Assembly (NCBI RefSeq): GCF_001293685.1 | Contig: NZ_BCAG01000003.1 | Location: 496,001 to 560,000, forward strand | DNA: 64,000 nt | Origin: Desulfatitalea tepidiphila | GTDB lineage: Bacteria > Desulfobacterota > Desulfobacteria > Desulfobacterales > Desulfosarcinaceae | Direction of reading: 5' to 3' | Translations under genes and position numbers: made by a program | The notes under the pieces: model-generated | The model's input: the letters and a program-made list of their open reading frames with translations, nothing else | Told to the model about the DNA's origin: nothing | Database searches by the model: none | Part shown: positions 33,938 through 42,234 of the stretch, piece after piece | How the letters are laid out: each line of letters begins with the position of its first letter | Position numbering within the stretch: the stretch's first letter is position 1

Positions 33938-35596
33938 ATGGAACGAGGTTTAAAAGAGATAGAAAGCCTTTGGAATATGCCCGCAGAACGCATCCACCGT
34001 ATCGACATCGGCTGGCAGGACCTGTTCAAGCCGATCTTGGGACTCAAGACCGCACCGGAAAATGATCCATTGATCAATCAGATCGCCATCCGCAAGGAGA
34101 CCCTGCCCATCATCCTGGTTCCCGGCATCATGGGCAGCCGTCTCAAAAGGGCCTCCGGCGGAGACAAGACGTGGGACCCGGACGCCAACTGGTTTATGCT
34201 GAGCCGGTTCGGCCTGCCCCATGTTGATGCCAAAGACCGTAAAAACATGCTGGTGGGAGAATCCTCTCATCGAACCGGCCACCTGTCCGTCGATCCGGAC
34301 AACGCCGAAGTGCCCGAACCGGGAAGAGATCGCGGATGGGGCACGGTGGCCTGGCAGCATTACGGCAGCCTGCTCGGCGCCCTGGCCGGCCACGAGTGGC
34401 CCACGACTTTGGATGTCTGCTTCGACCTTCCGGTGTACGCCTTCGGCTACAACTGGACCGATTCCAGCCACGCCTCGGGCCGGGCCCTGGCGGACTACAT
34501 CGACCGGGTGATCGATGAACAGGGCCGGATCCAGCCCTGCCGGCAGGTGATCCTGGTGACCCACTCCATGGGCGGGCTGGTGGCCCGCTCGGCCTGCAAG
34601 CTGCACGGCGCCGAATCCAAAGTGCTGGGGGTGCTGCACGGCGCCCAGCCCGCCTTCGGGGCCCCGGCCGCCTACCAGCGCATCAAGCACGGGTTCCGGG
34701 AGCTGGACGGCTCGCTGTGGGACTGGCTGTGCCATCCGATCCGCAAGATCTCCGACACGCTCACCGAACGGGTGCTGGGCGACGAAGGCCCTGAGGTGAC
34801 CCTGCTCATGGCCCACATGCCCGGCGGCCTGGAGCTGCTGCCCACCCGGGCGTACCGCACCAACGAGGGCCGCGCCGAGTGGCTGCACTACCGGGGCCGC
34901 CACGGCCACAGCCTCGATCTGCCCCGCCGGGGCGATCCCTACGATGAGATCTATTGCGCCAAAGAGGCCCCCTTTCGCTTGATCGATCCCCGGTGGCTGG
35001 GAGCCACTTCGGCTGGAGAATATGATCAGATGAAAGCAGGGCAATGGGGCGACTATATTGAAAACCTCAAGGTAGCAAAACAATTCCATGTCAGTCTCGG
35101 ACACTACAGTCATCCCGAAACCTACCAGTTTTACGGTACGGCGCTCGAGACCCCAGATCGCATCGAAATCGGCTGCCAGAAGTTTTCCGGCCGGCAGCTG
35201 TTCGACCTTCAGTATCTGGAGGGCAAGCACTTTTTCGAGTTCCGCGACGCGCACAACCAGGTGATCGACACCGATCGCGATATGTATCTGGACGATCCGG
35301 CGGCCTTCGAGATCCCCAACCGCTGGCACACCGAATCGATCTGGGCTTACGCGGTATCGCCGCCCACAGGCTCGGGCGACGGCACGGTGCCCGACGCATC
35401 GGGCCGTGCCCTGGCCGCCCGCCCCAGTTTTTACGACAAGGGCCCCAACGGCACGGTGTCGATCGACGCCGACGATGAAAACGACCATGCCCGAACCCAC
35501 GACCGGATCTTTAACACGGCGACGGCCCGGCACATCACGATAAAGGTGATTGAAAACCTATGCAAAGCCAAGATCAGACGCGAAACCGGCGCATGA
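33938..35596 (+). CDS. LCAT-like alpha/beta hydrolase, candidate T6SS lipase effector (Tle)
   Basis: This protein of about 552 residues is a lipase-like hydrolase. Seen are the oxyanion region IILVPGIMGSRLKR, the nucleophile elbow VTHSMGGLVAR (Ser in THSMG), MPGGLELLPTRAYR, and SGDGTVPDASGRAL with a candidate acidic residue; NDHARTHD may supply the His. No signal peptide is seen. The next gene overlaps it by four bases and encodes a Tli4-like lipoprotein, the known immunity family for phospholipase effectors of type VI secretion. The call as effector is therefore from context. No PAAR, VgrG or Hcp gene is in the window. The start could be 33938 or 33977. Confidence 0.7.
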   Translation: MERGLKEIESLWNMPAERIHRIDIGWQDLFKPILGLKTAPENDPLINQIAIRKETLPIILVPGIMGSRLKRASGGDKTWDPDANWFMLSRFGLPHVDAKDRKNMLVGESSHRTGHLSVDPDNAEVPEPGRDRGWGTVAWQHYGSLLGALAGHEWPTTLDVCFDLPVYAFGYNWTDSSHASGRALADYIDRVIDEQGRIQPCRQVILVTHSMGGLVARSACKLHGAESKVLGVLHGAQPAFGAPAAYQRIKHGFRELDGSLWDWLCHPIRKISDTLTERVLGDEGPEVTLLMAHMPGGLELLPTRAYRTNEGRAEWLHYRGRHGHSLDLPRRGDPYDEIYCAKEAPFRLIDPRWLGATSAGEYDQMKAGQWGDYIENLKVAKQFHVSLGHYSHPETYQFYGTALETPDRIEIGCQKFSGRQLFDLQYLEGKHFFEFRDAHNQVIDTDRDMYLDDPAAFEIPNRWHTESIWAYAVSPPTGSGDGTVPDASGRALAARPSFYDKGPNGTVSIDADDENDHARTHDRIFNTATARHITIKVIENLCKAKIRRETGA

Positions 35597-36591
35597 GCCG
35601 CATCTTTTGCAGATGGGCGGCCGCCCTGGCAACAGTTGCCATCATGGCCGGCTGCGCCCCAACGAACAGGAACCAACCCATGCACCGTTTCAACGAACCT
35701 ACCCGCACCTGCGGCGTCGGCCGCTTTGTCGTCGACATCCCCGCCGCCATGACTTTTGCCGGCGGCTACAGCATGCGCACGTTCGATTTGAAGGAAACCG
35801 TCTGGGATACAAACCATGCCCAAGAGCAGCCAGAAAACCTTTGGAATGAAATAATTGCCGAAATTCAAAAATTGCCTTTTCCTGAAGGCATCCCCAACGC
35901 CCTCTTGGAAGCCAAGCAAATCGACGACATCGGAAACGGCCTACGTTTTGCGTTTTCTCACAAAGATGCGCTTCGACCGAAAAGAGGTTATCTGGACGCA
36001 CTGCTGATCACGGACACCACAGGTCTTTGGATTGCGGGCTTTGGGAAGGCGACCGGTAAAGACTTCATGTATCGAAAGTCCACCGACATAGCCCGGGCCT
36101 ACCGTGCCCCGGAAAAGCGCTTCGACCGTGCCGCGGTCATCGACGGCCGCGATGCCTTTTACCTGCGCTACGGTGCCGTCGATCTGCCCTTCGAGTATAA
36201 AGAGAGCGTGGATATCGTCTTCAGGAAACACCCCCTGGACAAGCAATTGGTGTTGACCATCAACACCCGGGTGGTGGACAGGGTCAACCCTGTGGGTATG
36301 CTGGAAGGGCTGGCAGCGGCGCTGGCGGCCAACATTGCCCCCGGGGTCGAGGTCGAGAAGATCCGGACTCGAAAACGCACGGTCGCCGGATTGGCCGGCG
36401 AAGAGATGATTCTGAAAGGGACCGAACGAGGGAAAACGATGTTGAATTTCCAATGGTACTACCCTGGCCAGGCCAACGACAGCCTCCATCCCAGAATGCT
36501 GTTGATCATGGATGCGAACGATGGAGGGGTAGAAGATAAAATAGACCTCTGGGATGCGATCCTGGACTCCCTCCGTCCCGCCGGCCGATAG
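35593..36591 (+). CDS. Tli4-family immunity-like lipoprotein
   Basis: This 332-residue exported lipoprotein starts MSRIFCRWAAALATVAIMAGC with a lipobox ending at Cys, so it should be anchored in the periplasm. The region TCGVGRFVVDIPAAMTF resembles the N-terminal segment of Tli4 immunity proteins (CxGRFxxDxP), and IPNALLEAKQIDD and AGLAGEEMIL fit the rest of that family. ATG overlaps the effector stop as ATGA (35593-35596), typical of toxin-immunity coupling. It should block the hydrolase in the periplasm. The family call is from memory of motifs and needs a profile search. Confidence 0.65.
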   Translation: MSRIFCRWAAALATVAIMAGCAPTNRNQPMHRFNEPTRTCGVGRFVVDIPAAMTFAGGYSMRTFDLKETVWDTNHAQEQPENLWNEIIAEIQKLPFPEGIPNALLEAKQIDDIGNGLRFAFSHKDALRPKRGYLDALLITDTTGLWIAGFGKATGKDFMYRKSTDIARAYRAPEKRFDRAAVIDGRDAFYLRYGAVDLPFEYKESVDIVFRKHPLDKQLVLTINTRVVDRVNPVGMLEGLAAALAANIAPGVEVEKIRTRKRTVAGLAGEEMILKGTERGKTMLNFQWYYPGQANDSLHPRMLLIMDANDGGVEDKIDLWDAILDSLRPAGR

Positions 36592-36599
36592 TATGGGTC

Positions 36600-36864
36600 A
36601 CCGGCCGCGCCAAAATTTTTTATATAAAAATTCGCATGGCAACGGACATGGCAGGCGTGGGTGGAGCAGGTGGCCAGGGCCACGTACGCCTGCGGTCCTA
36701 GTGCCGCTCGAATGCAAACGGCGGACAAGCGGCCCAGACTGTTTGAGCGCAGCGAGTTTCTGGGCCGCCCGCCGTGCATTCTTAGCGGCACTTGACCGCT
36801 TGGCGTGTGGCATCGGCCACCTGTTCCACCCACGCCGGGTTCAATGAATAGCATTCAGTTAGAA
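36600..36864 (-). repeat. Interspersed MITE-like element, copy E (left end eroded)
   Basis: The right terminal repeat TTCAGTTAGAA (36854-36864) is intact. The left about 30-40 bases are not recognisable, similarity beginning at the A/T-rich AAAATTTTTTATATAAAAATT. It is in reverse orientation, between the immunity-like gene (stop 36591) and queF. Confidence 0.85.
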
Positions 36865-36887
36865 CCGCCGCTTCCCTGGATCTCTGT

Positions 36888-36916
36888 TTGACAGGGATTC
36901 CGAAATTCTCTATGTT
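36888..36916 (+). promoter_or_regulatory. Probable queF promoter
   Basis: TTGACA (36888-36893) and TATGTT (36911-36916) are 17 bases apart, just outside repeat copy E and about 45 bases before the queF ATG. No preQ1 riboswitch aptamer was recognised in the short leader. Confidence 0.55.
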
Positions 36917-36961
36917 CTTTGAATTTCAAAATCTAATCGCATTTTTGGAGTTGACCGGCTC

Positions 36962-37372
36962 ATGACAGACCAGACCCGGCACAAGGTGCCCTACGCCATC
37001 GAACCCATCGCCTCGGTGCGTTCCGATTTGCTCGAACCCATCGATTATGCTTACAAAGGGCGTCGAGAGATCACCGTGACCATTCATCAACCGGAGTTCA
37101 CTTCCGTGTGTCCCATGACCGGTCTGCCGGATTTCGGCACCATCACCATCAAATATTGCCCTTCGGAAAAGATCATCGAACTCAAATCGCTGAAGTTTTA
37201 TCTGCTGCAATATCGTAATGTGGGCATATTTTACGAGCACGTCGTGAATCACATCCTCGACGACCTGGCGGGGGCACTCAAGCCCCGATGGATGGAGGTC
37301 CACGGTGCCTTTTCGGCCAGAGGGGGCATCACCACCGAAGTGGTGGCCGCGTATCCCGCGAACCAAAAATAA
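36962..37372 (+). CDS. queF: NADPH-dependent preQ0 reductase (type I QueF)
   Basis: This 136-residue T-fold enzyme reduces 7-cyano-7-deazaguanine to preQ1 in queuosine tRNA modification. The catalytic Cys is in EFTSVCPMTGLPDFG, followed by the NADPH-binding QueF motif ELKSLKFYLLQYRN. The length fits the short unimodular class. TTTTTGGAGTTGACCGGCTC precedes the ATG. It is 37 bases before a lipoprotein gene in the same direction; no other queuosine gene is near. Confidence 0.95.
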   Translation: MTDQTRHKVPYAIEPIASVRSDLLEPIDYAYKGRREITVTIHQPEFTSVCPMTGLPDFGTITIKYCPSEKIIELKSLKFYLLQYRNVGIFYEHVVNHILDDLAGALKPRWMEVHGAFSARGGITTEVVAAYPANQK

Positions 37373-37409
37373 TGGATCAACACTAAGGGTGGATCGGAGA
37401 TCAGGGAGA

Positions 37410-38336
37410 ATGCGCAAACCTCTCGTTCTGTTGTTTTTAGCTTTTCTGGCCCTCTGTTTCCTGAATGCCTGCGCCAAGGACCGGTACCAACGCGTCGAGT
37501 CGCGCAAGAGCTTTTTCGAGACCGATGTGGATCATCGCGCCTATGTGAAAAAGGCCTTCGTCGTATTGAATCATGGCGCGGCTACCCCCTTCGGCCCGGC
37601 GATCGATACCCTTTTTCTCCAATCTCTGGTCGAAACGATCGACGACGAGGTCGACCATTTTGTCGCGGTTTCGCCTCACAGCGCAGGGTCGGCAGATGCC
37701 TTGAAATCCCAGGATCTCTTTTCCACGCCCGCCCAAATCTTCGATATGGCAAAGGCGGCCCGCATGCAGGGCTATCACTATCTGATGGACGCCGGCGTAT
37801 GGCAAATCGAGCCGACCCTGAAAAAGACCGGGACCTGGATCTTCCGCAAGGAGCGCGGCTACCTTCATCTCGTCACGGCCCTGGATGTTTACGATGTCTT
37901 TACGGCGGCCAAACTGCTCAGCCTGGTGGAAGAGAGTACCGTCAAGATCAGCCTGAATGCCTACGAATCCCTCGTGGCGGGATTGCAGGACGGCCTGGAG
38001 ATCGTCGAGGAGGAACTCGTCGAACATGCTGTGCGATTGGGCGAGCAGGCGGCCGAAGCCATCGATGGGGCACCATGGATGGCCGTGGTTTCGGCCGTTG
38101 AAAGCGAACAGGTGACCCTGGCCGCCGACGGTGCGTCGGGTTTGAAGGTCGGCCACCGGTTGACCGTGTATGAAGGCCGCCGCTTCGTCACCGGGCCGGA
38201 CGGGGCGAGGTTTATTGCGCCCGGCTACCAACTGGGCCGTATCCGAATTACGGGTATCGAATCGGACCAGATCCGCGCGACAATGGAAACGCCGGCCGAT
38301 ATTAAACCCGGCGACATCGCGACGGCGGCAGAGTAG
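37410..38336 (+). CDS. Predicted lipoprotein with FlgT-C/CsgG-like C-terminal region
   Basis: This 308-residue protein has the signal MRKPLVLLFLAFLALCF and lipobox LNAC. The C-terminal 70 residues (GASGLKVGHRLTVYEGRRF and QLGRIRITGIESDQI) look like the small beta-barrel found at the end of FlgT-type and CsgG-associated proteins, which is a weak match by eye. The middle part is unrecognised. CAGGGAGA precedes ATG 37410. It precedes an AAA/VWA gene pair, but the 190-base gap makes a shared operon uncertain. Confidence 0.7.
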   Translation: MRKPLVLLFLAFLALCFLNACAKDRYQRVESRKSFFETDVDHRAYVKKAFVVLNHGAATPFGPAIDTLFLQSLVETIDDEVDHFVAVSPHSAGSADALKSQDLFSTPAQIFDMAKAARMQGYHYLMDAGVWQIEPTLKKTGTWIFRKERGYLHLVTALDVYDVFTAAKLLSLVEESTVKISLNAYESLVAGLQDGLEIVEEELVEHAVRLGEQAAEAIDGAPWMAVVSAVESEQVTLAADGASGLKVGHRLTVYEGRRFVTGPDGARFIAPGYQLGRIRITGIESDQIRATMETPADIKPGDIATAAE

Positions 38337-38525
38337 AAAGCGTCCGTCCACAAACGACCCATTGGCCTCGTATCGGCGTCGCGCTAAAAATGTAATCCTC
38401 GACATATCAATTCAAAGAGCCTTCCGTCACATCCAGCCATTGTGATATAAAATGGTGCATTTCATATAGGCTGTTGCACCTAAATGGTCGCAACCCGCCG
38501 CCCCATCATTATTTAAGGAGTCATC

Positions 38526-39926
38526 ATGCCCCAGGACAAACCCGCTACCTTCGGGGAGCTCAAACACATCGTCCCGCGTCTGCCCAACATCCGCCAGGAG
38601 ATGCGAGGCAACCTCATCCGTAAACTCAAAAACAGGGAGCGCCTCTTTCCGGATATGATCGGTTATGACGACACCGTGATGCCCGCCTTGATCAACGCGA
38701 TCCTCTGCGGACACAACATTATTTTTCTCGGTGAACGGGGTCAGGGAAAAAGCCGTATGATCCGGCGCATGATCGATTTTTTGGACGAAGAGATGCCCGC
38801 CGTGGCGGGCTGCCCCATTCATGACGACCCCTTCCATCCCATCTGCAGCGCATGCCGTCAGCGCAAGGCCGAGTTGGGCGACGCGCTGCCCATCACTTAC
38901 ATTCCCCGGGATCGCCGCCTGGTGGAGAAATTGGCCACCTCGGACGTGAGCACGGCCGATCTGATCGGTGAGGTGGACCCGATCAAAATCGCCAGAGGCC
39001 GAACGCTGGACGACGAATCGGCCATCCATTTCGGCCTGGTTCCCAGGGCCCATCGAGGGATCTTCGCCATCAACGAGCTGCCCGACCTGGCCGAAAAGAT
39101 CCAGGTCGCCTTTTTCAATATCATGGAAGAGAGCGATTTCCAGATCAAGGGATTCCCGGTCCGCCTGCCCCTGGACATTTTCATCGTGGCCACGGCCAAT
39201 CCGGAAGACTATACCAACCGAGGACGCATCATCACCCCGTTGAAGGATCGCTTCGATGCCCAGATTCGCACCCATTACCCACGGAAGCGGCAGCACGAAA
39301 TCGAGATCATGGCACAGGAGGCGCGCGGGCTTTCGGTCGACGGCATAGATGTCCAAGTGCCTGATTTCATGAAGGAGATACTAGCTGAAATCACATTTCA
39401 AGCGCGCGCCAGTTCCGACATCAACCAGCATTCGGGCGTCAGTTGCCGGGTCTCCATACGCAGTTACGAGGCGGTCTTGGGCAGTGCCGTACGACGTTGC
39501 CTGGAGTTGGACGAGAAATTGGCCGTACCCAGGATCACCGATATCGACATGACCTTTCCCGCCATTTCCGGAAAGATCGAGCTGGAATATCAGGTGCCGG
39601 ACGGCAGCGGTGACGATATCGTGGCGGATCTGGCCCGGCGGGCGATCAAGAACGTGTTCGACGGCTATTTTCAGTTGGAAGGATTGACCGGGATCATCGA
39701 CGCCTTCGAAAAGGGCATGAGCGTGGAGATATCCCGCTTTCAGCCGTCGGACGCCTATCTCGACGGCTTGAAATTCATCCCGGGGATGCAGGCGGCCGTC
39801 GAGCGGCTGACCGGCCTCGACAGCGCCCCGCGGGTCGCCGCGGCCCTCGAATTCGTGTTGGAAGGACTTCACCTGTCCAACAAGCTCAATCGTGAAGCCC
39901 TGGAAAACGGAGTGCGTTACAAATGA
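38526..39926 (+). CDS. MoxR/ChlI-like AAA ATPase
   Basis: This 466-residue ATPase has Walker A GERGQGKS at residues 69-76, a Walker B-like region GIFAINELP, sensor 1 FIVATANPEDY, and an Arg finger region after PLKDRFDAQI. It resembles the magnesium-chelatase I/MoxR group. A Cys/His-rich insert, CPIHDDPFHPICSAC (residues about 96-110), suggests a metal knuckle. The next gene encodes a VWA protein and overlaps by four bases (ATGA), the usual MoxR-VWA pairing that remodels or activates client proteins. The client is unknown; no chlorophyll or B12 chelatase genes are near. Confidence 0.85.
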   Translation: MPQDKPATFGELKHIVPRLPNIRQEMRGNLIRKLKNRERLFPDMIGYDDTVMPALINAILCGHNIIFLGERGQGKSRMIRRMIDFLDEEMPAVAGCPIHDDPFHPICSACRQRKAELGDALPITYIPRDRRLVEKLATSDVSTADLIGEVDPIKIARGRTLDDESAIHFGLVPRAHRGIFAINELPDLAEKIQVAFFNIMEESDFQIKGFPVRLPLDIFIVATANPEDYTNRGRIITPLKDRFDAQIRTHYPRKRQHEIEIMAQEARGLSVDGIDVQVPDFMKEILAEITFQARASSDINQHSGVSCRVSIRSYEAVLGSAVRRCLELDEKLAVPRITDIDMTFPAISGKIELEYQVPDGSGDDIVADLARRAIKNVFDGYFQLEGLTGIIDAFEKGMSVEISRFQPSDAYLDGLKFIPGMQAAVERLTGLDSAPRVAAALEFVLEGLHLSNKLNREALENGVRYK

Positions 39927-41512
39927 AGTTTTGGCGTTACAGCCGCTGGGACGGCACCCAGCCACCGTTCGACCATCGCAGGAAAGAGATGATCGACCAC
40001 TTCATGGAAAACATCATGAAGGGCATGTCGCCCGGCACGTCGCTGGCACAGATGCTTTGGGAGGGGTTTCCCCTGGCGGGCATGGACTTCCGGGTCATGG
40101 GGCTCGAAGAGATGGTCGCGGCCCTGGAGGAGCAAAAGGACGATCTGTTTTCGACCTACACTCTGGAGAAGATTTTCGAACAGCCCATGGAAGATTTCAG
40201 GTTTCTTCTCCAGAACGAAGCAATGAAGAGGAGAGAGATCGACGCCAAGCCCCCGCCCTCCTATGATTCGCTGCCGCCCGGCCTCCTGGAAAAGCTGCAC
40301 AGCTTGAAAGCCTTCGATTTTATTGACGATGAGAGCAGGCGAATGCACGATGCCTGGCAAACGAGACGGCAGGATATTCGCGACCTCTATGACTTTTACA
40401 GCGAATATGCCGATCGCTTTTACGGGGAGCAGGAACTGGATTTCGATAAGGCCCTGGCACTCATGCGGCAATTCCAGGAATTGGACCGGCTCCAGCGGAA
40501 GCTCTTGAGCGGCCGGCTCGAAGCGATCGATCCCGAACAACTGCGGCGAATGCTCGGTGACGATGCCCAGACCTCCTTCAACATCTTGCTGCAGCTGCCC
40601 CCCACCCTCTCCGGGGAAGGGCTGGTGCAGGGAGCGGGCGGACGACTGGAGATGACACCGAGAGGCTTGCGACGATTGGGCGAAAGTGCCTTCGGTCGAT
40701 TATTTTACCCTATTCAGAAGGATCGGCGGGGAGAGCATCAGGGCCATGCCCCCCAAACCGGGGATCTGCTTCCCGATTCCTCCCATGCCTATCGATATGG
40801 TGATCGATTTGACCTGGATTTGACCCGAACCCTTTTACAATCCATACCGCGGGGCGCGACACCGGCAGGGGCCATCGCACTGGACCCCGACGGGTTTTTC
40901 GTGCGCGAACGGGAGCAGCTGGTGACCACGACCACCGTGGTGTTGCTCGATCTTTCCTGGTCCATGTCGCGCGACGGCCGATTCGAGGCCGCAAAGAAGG
41001 TGGCCCTGGCGCTGGATCACTACATTCGTTCCCGGTTTCCCAAGGACAAGGTGCACACCATCGGTTTTTCTACGGAAGCGGTGGAGCTCAAGGGGCGCGA
41101 GCTCGCCATGGCGGTATGGGATGCCTACCGGCCCTTCACCAATCTGCAGGGGGCCCTCCAACTGGCCATGCAGCTGATCAAGCGCAGCGGCAACCGCAAC
41201 AACCGCGTGCTGGTCATCACCGATGGCCAGCCGACCGCCTACTATGTCCATGACGAGCTGCATGTGGAGTTTCCAGAGACGATCAACGGCCTGAGCCGCA
41301 ACGCCTGCATGGCGACCCTGGCCGAAGTGCGGCGCGTCACGGCCCAGGGCATGCACATCGACACCTTCATGCTGGACGACAGTCCGGTCTTGTTGGAATT
41401 TACCCGCGAAATGGCCCGCATCAACAAGGGTCGGGCCGTGCTCTGCCGGCCGGGCAAGCTGGGCGAACTGATTCTGGTCGAAGAGATCAAACGCAGGGGA
41501 GGGCGCACTTAG
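39923..41512 (+). CDS. VWA-domain protein partner of the AAA ATPase
   Basis: This 529-residue protein is helical and charged for the first 330 residues, then has a von Willebrand A domain with the MIDAS motif DLSWSMS, followed by FTNLQGALQLAM and VLVITDGQPT. It has no signal or membrane segment, so it acts in the cytoplasm. It overlaps the AAA gene as ATGA, so translation is coupled and the two proteins likely bind each other, as known for MoxR-VWA and ChlI-ChlD pairs. Confidence 0.87.
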   Translation: MKFWRYSRWDGTQPPFDHRRKEMIDHFMENIMKGMSPGTSLAQMLWEGFPLAGMDFRVMGLEEMVAALEEQKDDLFSTYTLEKIFEQPMEDFRFLLQNEAMKRREIDAKPPPSYDSLPPGLLEKLHSLKAFDFIDDESRRMHDAWQTRRQDIRDLYDFYSEYADRFYGEQELDFDKALALMRQFQELDRLQRKLLSGRLEAIDPEQLRRMLGDDAQTSFNILLQLPPTLSGEGLVQGAGGRLEMTPRGLRRLGESAFGRLFYPIQKDRRGEHQGHAPQTGDLLPDSSHAYRYGDRFDLDLTRTLLQSIPRGATPAGAIALDPDGFFVREREQLVTTTTVVLLDLSWSMSRDGRFEAAKKVALALDHYIRSRFPKDKVHTIGFSTEAVELKGRELAMAVWDAYRPFTNLQGALQLAMQLIKRSGNRNNRVLVITDGQPTAYYVHDELHVEFPETINGLSRNACMATLAEVRRVTAQGMHIDTFMLDDSPVLLEFTREMARINKGRAVLCRPGKLGELILVEEIKRRGGRT

Positions 41513-41682
41513 GAGCCCCGGACCTCCCTTCGTAAATTTCGTGACCCGGTCAATGCGGATTCGACATCCTTGTTTGAGAAACTCCTTGCAAAAAGTGAGG
41601 GGTCTCTCAAATAAAGTGCCAAAATGAAATTTCCCGCCTTGATGTCTGCTCTTGGATCCTATATAGAGGCTTGTCTGGTTTC

Positions 41683-41735
41683 GGCACCCTTTGGTGCCTC
41701 CAAGCACGAGTCCGAGTGATCCCCCGAGTGCTTGG
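41683..41735 (+). promoter_or_regulatory. Two consecutive hairpins upstream of the Kor operon
   Basis: GGCACC-CTTT-GGTGCC (41683-41698) is followed at once by an 8-base stem CCAAGCAC (41700-41707) and GTGCTTGG (41728-41735), then TTTCCTTTC. They may terminate readthrough from the VWA gene or form a leader structure for the ferredoxin gene that starts 57 bases later. No known riboswitch class was recognised. Confidence 0.45.
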
Positions 41736-41791
41736 TTTCCTTTCATAGCAGAACAACACCAGCCAGCGTGTCGCCGGTACGGGAGTGGAAA

Positions 41792-42070
41792 ATGGATTTT
41801 TGGCGCGTGCCTCTGGATGCGGGAAGCATCAACGTATCGCAAGGCGTGGTTCACATCATCGAGGATCGCTGCAAAGGCTGTGGGTATTGTATCGAATTTT
41901 GCCCGCGCAACGTTCTGGCATTTTCCGAACGGTTCAATAAAAAGGGCTACCATCCGCCGGAACTCGTGCAACCGGAGGGGTGTGTCAATTGCCATTACTG
42001 TGAAATCATCTGTCCGGAATTCGCCATCTTTTCGGTGGCCGTCGAAGCCGTCGACGGACGGACCGGATAG
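41792..42070 (+). CDS. korD: 2-oxoacid:ferredoxin oxidoreductase delta subunit (two-cluster ferredoxin)
   Basis: This 92-residue protein carries two [4Fe-4S] motifs, CKGCGYCIEFCP and CVNCHYCEIICP. It is the electron-transferring subunit of the enzyme encoded just downstream. CGGGAGTGGAAA precedes ATG 41792. The 164-base gap to korA holds no other gene. Electrons from 2-oxoacid decarboxylation would leave through these clusters to ferredoxin or directly to the adjacent Hdr-type proteins. Confidence 0.9.
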   Translation: MDFWRVPLDAGSINVSQGVVHIIEDRCKGCGYCIEFCPRNVLAFSERFNKKGYHPPELVQPEGCVNCHYCEIICPEFAIFSVAVEAVDGRTG

Positions 42071-42234
42071 CCCCTTGCTTCCCCAATATGCGCCGAGCAT
42101 GAGCCAGCGCTCCGCCTCCGAAATCGAGGCAGGCCTTTAACCGGTTCAATGCGGCGGCCAGGCGGGGGCGAAGCGAAACGCATCGGTTTTGGGCGGCTTT
42201 GTAAATACTTTTTGTACGCAATGACGAGAGACCT

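Noticed and set aside
41590-41760. Open frame on the minus strand before korD that reads like a short conserved peptide
   Set aside because: It lacks a start signal and any recognised motif, and the sequence is better explained by the two hairpins; a decayed gene cannot be excluded.
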